64,000 nt of DNA from Comamonas suwonensis (GCF_012844455.2 NZ_JABBCQ020000002.1:310001-374000); one strand, 5' to 3'; numbered from the stretch's first letter, positions 49,853-58,497 are shown. Translations and numbers: made by a program. The notes: a model not told the origin generated them from the letters alone.

Positions 49853-50724
49853 TTCATCTTCCCCAGGTCCAGATTCAGGGCCTTGGCGGTGTTGCGCACC
49901 ACGTCGTAGGCCTGATCGTTGGTCGGAGCAAAGCCGTTCAGCTCGCCGCGGTCCCCCCAGGGCAGGCCCTTGATCTCGGCCAGCGCGGCGGCTACTTTTT
50001 TCTTCGTGGCTTCGTCGAGGTTCTTGCGCCAGGCCATGGGAGATTCAGGGATGGGCTGCGAGCGCCAGATGATCTGGAAGTCCTCAGCCTTCACATGCCC
50101 TTTGGCAACGGCGGTCTGAAAGATGGGGTCGGCCACAGCTGCTGCATCCACCTTGCCATTGGCCACGGCCATGATGCTGGCGTCATGCGAACCCGAAAAG
50201 ATCACGCGTGAGAAGTATTTGTCGGTGTCAACCCCATCACCCTTGAGTCCAGCCTTGGGGAACAAATGACCCGATGCCGAGCTGGGATCGACAAACGCAA
50301 AGGTCTTGCCCTGCAGCGCAGCCACACTGGTCAGACCCTTGTCTTTCTTGCTGATGATCAGACTCTGGTACGAGCTTTTGCCCGACTTCTTGGCCACAGG
50401 AATGGCAAAGGCCTCGGCCTGCGCCAGCTGGCTGGCCAGCACATAGGAGAACGGGCCGAAATATGCCACATCGATCTTGCCCGAGCGCATGGCTTCGATC
50501 ACGCCGTTGTAGTCATTCGCCACAAAGGGCTTGACCTTCATGCCCGTCTTCGCAGCCAGTTGCTCCATCACCTGCTGACTGGCACGCATCATGGCCTGCG
50601 CATCTTCAGAGGGGATCAGGCCCACGCGCAGCTCGGTGAGCTGCTGCGCTATGACGCCGGTGGTGGCTGCCAGGGTCAGGCTGGCGACTGCGGCTTTCAG
50701 CCAGGTTTTGCGGGTCATCGTCAT
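49849..50724 (-). CDS. phnD: Phosphonate ABC transporter substrate-binding protein
   Basis: 291 residues from 50724 (MTMTRKTWLKAAVASLTLAA), with AAAGGA 8 bases upstream; two ATGs further up overlap that ribosome site. Signal peptide cleaved near VIAQQ. PhnD family: LRVGLIPSEDAQAMMRASQ, GKIDVAYFGPFSYVLA and FAFVDPSSASGHLFPKAGL. First gene of the leftward phosphonate operon and divergent from the LysR regulator. Confidence 0.94.
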   Translation of the reverse strand: MTMTRKTWLKAAVASLTLAATTGVIAQQLTELRVGLIPSEDAQAMMRASQQVMEQLAAKTGMKVKPFVANDYNGVIEAMRSGKIDVAYFGPFSYVLASQLAQAEAFAIPVAKKSGKSSYQSLIISKKDKGLTSVAALQGKTFAFVDPSSASGHLFPKAGLKGDGVDTDKYFSRVIFSGSHDASIMAVANGKVDAAAVADPIFQTAVAKGHVKAEDFQIIWRSQPIPESPMAWRKNLDEATKKKVAAALAEIKGLPWGDRGELNGFAPTNDQAYDVVRNTAKALNLDLGKMK

Positions 50725-50819
50725 GAGGTTCATCCTTTGCATGTGCGTCTGTAGAGTGCAGCTCTCGCTGGAGCCATCGCACCGTCATTGCAGTGCGTTG
50801 ATGCAAATGTTAGGGACGA

Positions 50820-50836
50820 CATATGACTGTCATGTG
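50820..50836. promoter_or_regulatory. Candidate LysR operator between phnD and its regulator
   Basis: CATATGAC-T-GTCATGTG: 8-base arms with one mismatch, containing the exact dyad ATGACTGTCAT (50823-50833). Located 59 bases before the LysR start and about 96 before phnD. Confidence 0.5.
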
Positions 50837-50894
50837 AAGGTTTCAAAATCAGTTTTGACAGCTTCTATAGATTCAACCTTGAGATGACATTTGC

Positions 50895-51800
50895 ATGAGC
50901 ACCGCCCGCTATCGCGCCTTTATCTCCGTCGCACAGCAAGGCAGCCTGAGCGCTGCAGCCCGCAGCCTGGGAGTGAGCCAGCCCACGGTCTCCAGCCAGA
51001 TCGCCACACTGGAGCGGCAAAGCCAGATCGAGCTATTTCACCGTCAGGGCTATCGCATGACGCTCACCAGCGCTGGTCACAAACTGATGGCGCTGGCGCA
51101 GAAGCTGCTGGCGCTGGAGTCAGAAACCGAGTTCTTTCTGCGTGACTCGGGCCAGCTCAATCAGGGCGAACTCAAGATCGGGGCCGTGGGACCCTTTCAT
51201 GTGATTGAAATGGTGGCCAGCTACCGCGCGCGCCACCCACAGCTACAGCTGTCTATCCGCATGGGCAACTCTCAGCAAGTACTGCAGGATCTGGAGAACT
51301 ACACCACCGACGTGTCTGTACTGGCCGGTTTCTACGACAGGCCCGAGCTACTGGCCCTCGAATATGCGCGCCACGCCATCATCTTGTTTGCCCATGTCGA
51401 TCACCCGCTGGCGCGGCGCGAGCAGATTGAAATTCATGAGCTGCGAGGCCAGCCCCTGCTGCTGCGTGAGCAGGGCTCCACCACACGCTCTGCACTGGAA
51501 AAAGTTCTGCAAGAAGCGGGGATTGAGCCTCGCACTTCTCTAGAGATCGGCAGCCGTGAAGCCATTCGTGAAGCCGTGGCGCGTGGTCTGGGCGTGGGTA
51601 CCGTGTCCGAAGCCGAGTTCATTGCCGACCCGCGCTTCAAACCCGTGCGCATTGCGGGCGATCCAGCCAGAACCACCACCTATGTGTATTGCATGAAAGA
51701 GCGCAGCGAAAGCCTGCTGGTACGCTCTTTTCTGAATGCCATAGAACGCCCGAAAAGCCCCCAGACAACAGACCAGTGCGTCTTTGCTCCAAAACCCTGA
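50895..51800 (+). CDS. LysR-family regulator of phosphonate catabolism
   Basis: 301 residues. HTH at about 5-60 (FISVAQQGSLSAAARSLGVS, QPTVSSQIATLERQSQIELF), followed by a LysR effector domain (ELKIGAVGPFHVIEMVASYR; REQGSTTRSALEKVLQEAGI). Sequence and position fit the LysR subgroup found beside 2-aminoethylphosphonate genes. Divergent from phnD, so it probably activates the phnDCE-ADH-phnX run in response to a phosphonate or its aldehyde. Related PhnR proteins are activators in Burkholderia and Pseudomonas. Confidence 0.87.
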   Translation: MSTARYRAFISVAQQGSLSAAARSLGVSQPTVSSQIATLERQSQIELFHRQGYRMTLTSAGHKLMALAQKLLALESETEFFLRDSGQLNQGELKIGAVGPFHVIEMVASYRARHPQLQLSIRMGNSQQVLQDLENYTTDVSVLAGFYDRPELLALEYARHAIILFAHVDHPLARREQIEIHELRGQPLLLREQGSTTRSALEKVLQEAGIEPRTSLEIGSREAIREAVARGLGVGTVSEAEFIADPRFKPVRIAGDPARTTTYVYCMKERSESLLVRSFLNAIERPKSPQTTDQCVFAPKP

Positions 51801-51983
51801 CCCGTCTGAAGCCGTCAAATGCTGGCGTCATTCGTCAAGCTGTATCTGAGGGCTCCATCTGAGAATTTTTGACATCGTGTGACGTGGCTTGCATCGCTGC
51901 GACACCGGCGCACCCGGAACCATTCCTCAAGCATTTGGGTGTACGGTTTTTTGGGAAACAGACCAGAAAAAACGGAGACAACG

Positions 51984-52979
51984 ATGAGCAAGACAATTCA
52001 ATGGCAAGCAGTCGCGCTGGGGGCCTGCCTGAGTGTGATGGGCGTTGCCACAAGCGTTTCAGCCCATGCACAAACGCCAGCATGGCCCAGCAAACCCATT
52101 CGAATGATCGTGGGCGGGCCAGCAGGCGGCAATGCCGACTCTCTCGCTCGCCTGCTGGCAGACGGCATGCAAAAGCAGTTGGGAAAGCCCGTCATTGTGG
52201 AATCCAAACCCGGCGCTGCCGGTGTGCTGGCCGTGACGGACTTGCTCAATAACGGCAAAGATGCGCACACGTTTTTGTTGATCCAGGGCGGCATCGTCAG
52301 TGAAACGCCGCTGGCCTACAAGGTCAGCTATCAGCCCTTCAAAGACCTGAAGCCGCTGGCCCAGCTCAGCCGTAACGGCTTGGTGCTCATCGCCAACAAA
52401 GACTTCCCTGCCAGCAATCTGCAGCAGCTCAGCGTCTATGGAAAAAAGCAGTCCGAAGGTCTGGACTTTGCCTCCTATGCTGCGGGCATGCGCGGTCATA
52501 CCTCCGGCATGCTGATGGGGCAGTTGATGGGCGTCAAGATGAAGCACCTGGGCTACAAGGGCTCGCCGCCTGCTCTGACCGATCTCATGGGGGGTCATAT
52601 CCCGTTGATGATGGATGGACTCACCACCTCCCTGCCCCTGATAAAGGCTGGCAAAGTCAAGGCTCTGGCCGTGAACTACCCCAACCGTATGGAGCAATTG
52701 CCCGACGTCCCAACCTTCAAGGAGCTGGGCTACCCACAGTTATCAGAAGTGAGCTGGTTTGGCGTCTGGTCTCGCCCTGATACGCCTGCCGACGTGCAGG
52801 CCAAGGTCCGTGAAATTGCACTGCAGTACTTCAAGCAGCCTCAGGTAGCCGCTAAGGTCAGGGACATGGGAATGGAATCTGGCACCGATGCAACGTCTGA
52901 AGCCCTGATGAGCGAGCTGCAAAAGGCTTATCAGCGCCAGCAGGCACTGCTCAAGTCGATTGACTATCAGCCCCAGTAA
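51984..52979 (+). CDS. Bug/TctC-family periplasmic binding protein, orphan
   Basis: 331 residues from ATG 51984 (MSKTIQWQAVALGACLSVMG), with GGAG 6 bases upstream. Signal peptide cleaved after SAHAQ. Mature part: WPSKPIRMIVGGPAGGNADS, the family N-terminus, then KPVIVESKPGAAGVLAVTDL and YPNRMEQLPDVPTFKELGYP. Binds an unknown small acid. No membrane subunits or enzyme genes are next to it. It follows the phosphonate LysR gene by 183 bases and is convergent with an AraC regulator. These proteins exist in dozens of paralogues in Comamonas and relatives. Confidence 0.88.
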   Translation: MSKTIQWQAVALGACLSVMGVATSVSAHAQTPAWPSKPIRMIVGGPAGGNADSLARLLADGMQKQLGKPVIVESKPGAAGVLAVTDLLNNGKDAHTFLLIQGGIVSETPLAYKVSYQPFKDLKPLAQLSRNGLVLIANKDFPASNLQQLSVYGKKQSEGLDFASYAAGMRGHTSGMLMGQLMGVKMKHLGYKGSPPALTDLMGGHIPLMMDGLTTSLPLIKAGKVKALAVNYPNRMEQLPDVPTFKELGYPQLSEVSWFGVWSRPDTPADVQAKVREIALQYFKQPQVAAKVRDMGMESGTDATSEALMSELQKAYQRQQALLKSIDYQPQ

Positions 52980-53000
52980 TAGCAAGCGCCTCTAAAAAAA

Positions 53001-53031
53001 TAAGGCCGGAGTCATTCAGACTCCGGCCTTA
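53001..53031. terminator. Bidirectional terminator between Bug and AraC genes
   Basis: TAAGGCCGGAGTC (53001-53013) / GACTCCGGCCTTA (53019-53031), perfect 13-base stem. An A-run lies left of it, so on the minus strand the hairpin is followed by TTTTTTTAG. Confidence 0.9.
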
Positions 53032-53067
53032 TCCATTCTGGATCACCCGGCGATCAGGTCCGCTCCA

Positions 53068-54090
53068 TCAGTTCACGGCCACGCTCGCAAAATTCAATGT
53101 GCGCCAGTGGCTGGGGCTTTGCTGAAACTCTGTATTGAACCAGCGCGTAAAAGAGCTGTTCTCGGCAAAGCCCGTCTGCAGAGCGACATCGCTGATGGAC
53201 AGGCGCGGGTTCTTCAGCGCCCGGGTCGCAGTCTGCATACGCACGGCATTGAGCGCCAGCTGAAAACTGGTGCCCGAGCTCTCCAGATTGCGCTGCAGCG
53301 AGCGCGTGCTGAGTCCAATGGTGCTGGCCACCTGGGCGATGCTGTAGCGACCATGGGGCAACAAGGCCTGAATGGCCAGCTTGACCTGCTGCTCAATATC
53401 TGGGCGGGCACGCACAGGCGCCATGGTGTCCAGAAAATGGCGCGCATACTGCTCCATGCTTTCGTCATAAGCGGGGTGAATCTGGTCCAAGTCTGCGCAT
53501 GAAAGCACCAGTCCGTCGAAATCAGAATCAAACACCATGTCCGAGCCAAAAATACGCCGGTGCTGCACCGTGCTGACCGGTGCCTCATGTGTGAAATGCG
53601 TGCTCATCGGGCACCAGTTGCGGCCCAGCTGATGGCGACACAAGGCCTGCAGCACCGCCACGCCCAGCTCTACCGGGTGACGTCCAGGCTGCTCCCGGCC
53701 CGTCGTCAAGTTCAGCTGAATGATGGCAATTTTTTTCTGCCGCACCACATTGACGCTGATGGTGCTGCTGAGCAGGTGCGAGTACTCAGAGATGGTGGCA
53801 ATCGCCTGCCCCAGACTGGCCTGGTGCTGAAGGGCAAGACTTAAAAAACCAAAATCCGAAAGTTTCCACAGCGCCCCCATTAACAGGCCTATCGATGCAT
53901 TATCAGCAGCGCTGGATGTCGTTTGAAGCAAATGGGCAAAATTGGTTTCAGGCACCCGAATTTCAGAAGCCTGCAGCCAGCTGAATTCAAGACCTACCTG
54001 CCGGAACATTCGTAATTGATCGATTCCCAGATCAGTGGCGACCTGAGAATATTTCTTGAGACTGATATTACGAACACTGCGCTGATTCAT
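53068..54090 (-). CDS. AraC-family transcriptional regulator (OruR/ArgR-like type)
   Basis: 340 residues. N-terminal 'arabinose-binding domain of AraC' type region (about 20-200: IGLLMGALWKLSDFGFLSLA) and a C-terminal AraC HTH (about 235-335: YSIAQVASTIGLSTRSLQRN, LSISDVALQTGFAENSSFTR, then PSHWR). Regulators of this plan control catabolic or virulence genes. It reads away from a very AT-rich upstream region of about 450 bases and is convergent with the orphan Bug gene. Target unknown. Confidence 0.87.
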   Translation of the reverse strand: MNQRSVRNISLKKYSQVATDLGIDQLRMFRQVGLEFSWLQASEIRVPETNFAHLLQTTSSAADNASIGLLMGALWKLSDFGFLSLALQHQASLGQAIATISEYSHLLSSTISVNVVRQKKIAIIQLNLTTGREQPGRHPVELGVAVLQALCRHQLGRNWCPMSTHFTHEAPVSTVQHRRIFGSDMVFDSDFDGLVLSCADLDQIHPAYDESMEQYARHFLDTMAPVRARPDIEQQVKLAIQALLPHGRYSIAQVASTIGLSTRSLQRNLESSGTSFQLALNAVRMQTATRALKNPRLSISDVALQTGFAENSSFTRWFNTEFQQSPSHWRTLNFASVAVN

Positions 54091-54540
54091 GACTTACTCA
54101 CTTCTGAATCAATATAAAAAGCCATTGGCTTACCTTGGAGCATTTTCCCCAACCTTCTTGATCAGCATCAACCGGGCATCTACCGAGAGCAAGCCTTCCC
54201 TTACAAATAAAATGACACCAAAAGCCAAAAACTGTCGCCATCGGACAAAAATCATTCGACTATTAATTACCAAAATGAAATTATTAAAAAATAAATTATC
54301 TATCTAAAAATTAAATCATCAAGAATCACTTAATCCAAGTCAGCAATAAATTAATATTTGATTTCTAAAAATAATTTTCAATAAAACAGAATTCTGTACG
54401 CACGAATATTAATTTTTTTAAAAATGAATGAAAGAGATAACTCTTGAGAAATTCCAATCAATACTGTGTCAACCAAGAGTTTAAAATCTGCTTCAAAACA
54501 GGCTTAAGCCCTTTACTGACAGGCGTAACACGCTACTTAA
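54091..54540. other. Very AT-rich intergenic region
   Basis: Between about 54190 and 54480 the sequence drops to roughly one quarter G+C by eye, against about 60% around it, with many A and T runs (TTATTAAAAAATAAATTATC, AATTTTTTTAAAAATGAATG). No gene with a ribosome site or family features is visible on either strand. It contains the AraC promoter region and could be a silencer-bound or acquired segment. Confidence 0.7.
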
Positions 54541-54658
54541 AGAAGAGCAAATATTGACCGTAATTCGCACTGACCCAGTGCGAGATGACTTGGCACTTCG
54601 CTATCCTTCGCTCACAATGCAAGGAATGCACCAACTTGGTGCCTATCTGCACGCCTTG

Positions 54659-54692
54659 GCCCGGACAACACCGTTGCCCGGGCTTTTGTCCG
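54659..54692 (+). promoter_or_regulatory. Attenuator-like leader of rnk
   Basis: Terminator-like hairpin GCCCGG (54659-54664) / CCGGGC (54678-54683) followed by TTTT, and a competing hairpin CGGACAA (54662-54668) / TTGTCCG (54686-54692) that shares bases with it, about 50-85 bases before the rnk start. Confidence 0.5.
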
Positions 54693-54743
54693 TTTGCGCA
54701 ACGCCAAAGCGCCAATTACTGCATCTCGCAAGGGAGTCACACC

Positions 54744-55154
54744 ATGGAGCGCAAGCCCAACATCACTTTGTCGTCTTTGGATCTGGAGCGCATCGAAACG
54801 CTGCTGGAAAAGAACAGCAGCCAGTTCCCTGGCCGCGACGCGCTGGAAGCCGAGCTGGACCGCGCGGATGTGCTCGACCCAGAAGATATGCCGCCCAACG
54901 TGGTGACCATGAATTCGACGGTGCGTTTCACCATGCTCGAAATCAACAAGGCCAACACGCTGACACTGGTCTACCCCAAGGACATGGATGGCAGCGCCGA
55001 CAAGGTCTCCATCTTTGCGCCCGTGGGCATTGCCTTGCTGGGCCTTTCTGTCGGCGATGAGTTGAAGATGCCTAGCCCCACGGGTCATCAGGTCACGGTG
55101 CGCGTCGATGCCATCGAGTTCCAGCCAGAAAGCTCGGGCGAGTTGCACCGCTAA
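54744..55154 (+). CDS. rnk: Regulator of nucleoside diphosphate kinase (GreA-like C-terminal domain)
   Basis: 136 residues from ATG 54744 (MERKPNITLSSLDLERIETL), with AAGGGAG upstream. N-terminal short coiled coil (about 1-45) and a GreA/GreB C-terminal domain (about 50-130: VVTMNSTVRFTMLE, FAPVGIALLGLSVGDELKMP). Rnk binds RNA polymerase like Gre factors but lacks the acidic tip needed to cleave backtracked RNA; the coil here is also short. Raises nucleoside diphosphate kinase levels in Pseudomonas and E. coli. Upstream lies an attenuator-like leader and the AT-rich gap. Confidence 0.9.
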   Translation: MERKPNITLSSLDLERIETLLEKNSSQFPGRDALEAELDRADVLDPEDMPPNVVTMNSTVRFTMLEINKANTLTLVYPKDMDGSADKVSIFAPVGIALLGLSVGDELKMPSPTGHQVTVRVDAIEFQPESSGELHR

Positions 55155-55171
55155 TCCAACCTGCATTCACG

Positions 55172-55200
55172 AAAAAGCAGCCTCGTCGGGCTGCTTTTTT
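55172..55200. terminator. Bidirectional terminator between rnk and acyltransferase
   Basis: AAAAAGCAGCC (55172-55182) / GGCTGCTTTTTT (55189-55200) between convergent genes. Confidence 0.85.
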
Positions 55201-55217
55201 AATGGGTGCCAACCGAT

Positions 55218-56396
55218 TTAGCGCAGACCGGCCAGCAAGGTCGTCAGCAAACCGGCACCAATCAGACCCGCCTGCCAGCGCAATGCCTGGTTCCACGAAG
55301 AGACATGGCATTCGACCAGCTGGTACAGCGCATAGCCCGCCGTCAGCGACAGCACAAAGGCAAACGGAATACCCACCACGGCCGCTGTGACCGAGCCATG
55401 CCAGAAGTGGTTGACCACCGCGTTAACCAACAGGCAGATGGAGAAGTGGATGAGAAACACCGAATACGAAATCTCACCCAGTCGACGCAGCGGCGCAAAG
55501 CCCTTCCAGCGCGCAATGCCCTCGGTACGCATGCACACAATCAGCAGCATGGCCGTCACGCCAGCCAGAAAGATGCGGTCGCGCCATTCATAGACCAGCG
55601 CACCAATGACCAGTGCGGCAATCAGCATGCCCCAGCTCCACGCCGTGATGCGCTTTTCTGCTGCCACGGCCCAGAAGGCCATCATGCCTATGCCATAGGC
55701 ACCCATGAAGTAAATGGCCCAGACATCAAGCTCAGTGTCCAGATTGAAGCTCAGCAGCGAGGCCGCCGCGCCCAGCACGACCAGCGCCTGCGCGCCAGTG
55801 ATTGCCCACGGCCACCAGCGTGCAACGGCCGCATCGCCCCAGCGCACAGCAATCCGTTGCTGCAGCCAGCGGACCCCGGCCAGCAACAAGACAGTCCCCG
55901 CAAACAGCTGAAAGTCGATGGAGACATACCAGACCCCGGCAGACAGCGACTCTTCACCCACAATGCCTTGCAGCAGCAGCGCATGGGCCATGAGCTGCCA
56001 AAGGTCAGGATCGGCAGAGACGGAGTCGTGATCAAACCAGGGACGAATGGCCGCTGAAATCACAATCGTCACCACCAGCGCCACTGCATAGGGAACGAGC
56101 AGGCGCACAAAGCGCTTGCCGATCTTGGCCCAGGGTGAATCAAAGCGTAACAACCCTTGGGGTGCAAGGCTGGCAGCGGCCAGAAAGCCGCCAATCACCA
56201 GAAATATCTGCACCGCCATACGGGCGTACTCATACAGCCAGTCCAGCAGATCTGGCATGACGGGGTGGGCCACATCGGACATCGGGCCGTAAAAGGCGAG
56301 GTGATGCCAGACGATAGCGGCGCAGGCCAGCCCCTTGGTGCAATCGAGCAACGCGCTACGGGAATGAGAAGAAATAGAAGTTGAACTTTGGGACAT
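55218..56396 (-). CDS. Membrane acyltransferase family 3 protein (OafA/YrhL type)
   Basis: 392 residues from 56396 (MSQSSTSISSHSRSALLDCT); further in-frame codons upstream are rich in Cys/Asn/His and have no ribosome site. About 10-11 membrane helices. Family features are the first helix ALLDCTKGLACAAIVWHHLA, with the motif His in WHH, GVWYVSIDFQLFAGTVLLL, and RLGEISYSVFLIHFSICLLV near the end. Such enzymes transfer acetyl or other acyl groups to carbohydrates of the cell surface; substrate unknown. Transcribed alone and divergent from the GbsR/MarR gene by 249 bases with no other feature seen. Confidence 0.87.
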   Translation of the reverse strand: MSQSSTSISSHSRSALLDCTKGLACAAIVWHHLAFYGPMSDVAHPVMPDLLDWLYEYARMAVQIFLVIGGFLAAASLAPQGLLRFDSPWAKIGKRFVRLLVPYAVALVVTIVISAAIRPWFDHDSVSADPDLWQLMAHALLLQGIVGEESLSAGVWYVSIDFQLFAGTVLLLAGVRWLQQRIAVRWGDAAVARWWPWAITGAQALVVLGAAASLLSFNLDTELDVWAIYFMGAYGIGMMAFWAVAAEKRITAWSWGMLIAALVIGALVYEWRDRIFLAGVTAMLLIVCMRTEGIARWKGFAPLRRLGEISYSVFLIHFSICLLVNAVVNHFWHGSVTAAVVGIPFAFVLSLTAGYALYQLVECHVSSWNQALRWQAGLIGAGLLTTLLAGLR

Positions 56397-56645
56397 CTGA
56401 TCACGGCCACCTGCAGCTAGCAAATCACAGGCAACAAAGTGCGCTTTTGATCCAAGACCCGAAAGGTCAGAAAGCCGACGTAAAAACAGGTGGCGATTTT
56501 GCGCTGATTCCCAACAATTTGCTGACGCGTTGCAAGTGTTACGCAACAAAGCATGCAAGGAATCACAAAATTAAATCACTGAAAGTGCTGGAGTTGCGCT
56601 CTGGCTTGATCCTCTGCCCTCCTGAGAAGCCCCTGCAAAGGCACA

Positions 56646-57230
56646 ATGGAGGCCATGACTCAAGCCAAACCACTGCCGGAACTGAGCCGGCAATTTGTTT
56701 CGCATTTTGGTGAAATGGGCAGCCGCTGGGGCATTAATCGCACCGTGGGGCAGATCTACGCCCTGCTGTTTATCTCGTCCGAGCCGCTGAATGCCGACCA
56801 GATCGCCGAGACGCTGGAATTTTCCCGCTCCAACGTGAGCATGGGACTCAAGGAACTGCAAGCCTGGCGGCTGGTTCAGTTGCGTCACCAACCCGGCGAC
56901 CGCCGCGAATACTTTCAGGCACCCGAGGATGTCTGGGAAATCTTCAAACGTCTGGCTGAAGAGCGCCGCCGCCGCGAGATTGAACCCACACAGTCCATGC
57001 TGCGCGCCGCCATGATGGAAGAAGCCAGTTCTGATGAAGAGCGCTATGCCCAGCAGCGCATGCGCGACATGCACGAGCTCATCGACAAGCTAATGAGCTG
57101 GTTTGACGATGTGCAGCGCCTCTCGCCAGAAACCGCCATGCAACTCATGGGCATGGGCTCTGCCGTGACCCGCTTGCTGGATCTGAAAGACAAGATTACG
57201 GGACGCGGCAAGTCAGCACCAGAAGCCTGA
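56646..57230 (+). CDS. GbsR/MarR-type transcriptional regulator
   Basis: 194 residues from ATG 56646, preferred over 56655 because AAAGG lies 5 bases before it. Winged helix GQIYALLFISSEPLNADQIA, LEFSRSNVSMGLKELQAWRL and QPGDRREYFQAPEDVWEIFK fits the GbsR group. A long helical tail (about 105-160) probably dimerises. In Bacillus GbsR senses choline; in proteobacteria the ligand of these proteins is unknown. No neighbouring betaine genes. Convergent with the LacI gene. Confidence 0.83.
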   Translation: MEAMTQAKPLPELSRQFVSHFGEMGSRWGINRTVGQIYALLFISSEPLNADQIAETLEFSRSNVSMGLKELQAWRLVQLRHQPGDRREYFQAPEDVWEIFKRLAEERRRREIEPTQSMLRAAMMEEASSDEERYAQQRMRDMHELIDKLMSWFDDVQRLSPETAMQLMGMGSAVTRLLDLKDKITGRGKSAPEA

Positions 57231-57257
57231 GCAAGGCACCGCTCAAGCCTCTTTTTA

Positions 57258-58331
57258 TTAGGTGCTAGATCTGGGCACCAAGGTGAAGCCCAGATCCATG
57301 CAAGTCTGCTTGACCGTCTCGCCATCCAATAGTTGCAGCAGCATGGTGGCCGCTTTCTCTCCCACCTCGCTTCGGGGCGTATGAATAGTGGTCAGCGGTG
57401 GCACCATCTGGTCGCTACCCGGTAAATCGTTGAAGCCCGCTATAGCAACCTGCTGCGGCACCCGCACACCGAGGCGACTGGCAGCCAGCAAGGCGCCCTG
57501 CGCGATGTCGTCATTGCAAAAAAAGATAGCATCCACCGCATGCTGGCTCTTCATCAGAGCCTCAAACTGCCTTGCACCCAGTGCCATCGATGAGCGTTCG
57601 GGGTCCAGGAACTCCAGCGCCGGATCATATAAATTGGCCTGCTTAAGCGCCTGACGGAACCCCTCCAGCCGCTGCATGACCCGTGCATCGAGCTGGGCGG
57701 CGCAAAAGGCGATGCGGCGGTAGCCTTTGTCCAGCAGATGCTGCGTGATCTCGGCCCCCGCCTGAGTCTGCGAAAAGCCCACACTATAGGTATCCTGGCT
57801 TCGCTCTGCCTGGTGCAGCTCCATCAGGTGCACACGCGGCACCGGATTGGCGGCCAAGAGCTTTCGAGACGCCTCACTGTGGTCAAACCCTGTCAACAGC
57901 AAACCTGCCGGGCGCATGGGCAAATAGGCTCGCAGCAGCTGCTCTTCTTCCTGAGAGTCGTAGTGCGTCACACCAATCAGCATGTGATAGCCACGCGCAA
58001 ACAGCACCTTGTGCGCGGCCTCCAGCACATCCACAAACAGCGTGTTTGACAACATGGGCACCAGCACCAGCACCTGCGTGCTTTTTTGCGATGCCAGCGC
58101 ACGCGCAGCAAGGTCAGGCACATAGCCCAGAGAGGCCGCCACCTCACGCACCCTATCCACCAGCGCTGGTGCGACTCTGCGCTCCCCCCGCAGGGCGCGC
58201 GAGACCGTCATTGAACTGACACCCGCTGCCTCTGCCACATCGCTGAGCGTGACCCTTCCGCTGGCACGTGAGCGACGTGAATTCGCTGGTTCAGAACTGC
58301 AATCCGCGTGAGGTTTTGAGGCGCGAGGCAA
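57258..58331 (-). CDS. gntR: LacI-family repressor of gluconate genes (GntR type)
   Basis: 357 residues with a TTG start at 58331, chosen because GGAGATT lies 7 bases upstream and no ATG precedes the HTH. A 25-residue polar leader comes before the HTH VTLSDVAEAAGVSSMTVSRA (with LRGE after it). Effector domain about 85-350: VLVLVPMLSNTLFVDVLEAA, FFCNDDIAQGALLAASRLGV, VAIAGFNDLPGSDQM. Closely resembles E. coli and Pseudomonas GntR, which repress gluconate genes and release the DNA on binding gluconate. Divergent from gntK, with two TAGCGCTA operators in the gap. Confidence 0.9.
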   Translation of the reverse strand: MPRASKPHADCSSEPANSRRSRASGRVTLSDVAEAAGVSSMTVSRALRGERRVAPALVDRVREVAASLGYVPDLAARALASQKSTQVLVLVPMLSNTLFVDVLEAAHKVLFARGYHMLIGVTHYDSQEEEQLLRAYLPMRPAGLLLTGFDHSEASRKLLAANPVPRVHLMELHQAERSQDTYSVGFSQTQAGAEITQHLLDKGYRRIAFCAAQLDARVMQRLEGFRQALKQANLYDPALEFLDPERSSMALGARQFEALMKSQHAVDAIFFCNDDIAQGALLAASRLGVRVPQQVAIAGFNDLPGSDQMVPPLTTIHTPRSEVGEKAATMLLQLLDGETVKQTCMDLGFTLVPRSST

Positions 58332-58368
58332 GGGAATCTCCTAATCAAATTTGGATTCAGCAAAGCTA

Positions 58369-58383
58369 TGATAGCGCTAACCA
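58369..58383. promoter_or_regulatory. LacI/GntR operator 1
   Basis: TGATAGCGCTAACCA: core TAGCGCTA is palindromic, the outer bases imperfect (GATAGCGCTAACC). It is 38 bases upstream of the gntR TTG, where it can autoregulate gntR. Confidence 0.7.
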
Positions 58384-58480
58384 AACTATTTGGATCCCCT
58401 ATCTGCAGCCGAAGCAGTTCTGAAGTCTACGAGTTCTGCGTAGTTCAGAGTTTCTCGCGGCGCATTTTTTTGACCAGTAA

Positions 58481-58494
58481 GGATAGCGCTATCC
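58481..58494. promoter_or_regulatory. LacI/GntR operator 2, overlapping the gntK ribosome site
   Basis: GGATAGCGCTATCC is a perfect 14-base palindrome ending 3 bases before the gntK ATG; the AAGGA at 58479-58483 that would serve as ribosome site runs into it. Confidence 0.8.
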
Positions 58495-58497
58495 AAA

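Noticed and set aside
54089-54307. 72-codon Lys-rich open frame in the AT-rich gap
   Set aside because: It starts within the opposite-strand AraC gene, has no Shine-Dalgarno, and its composition simply reflects AT-rich sequence.
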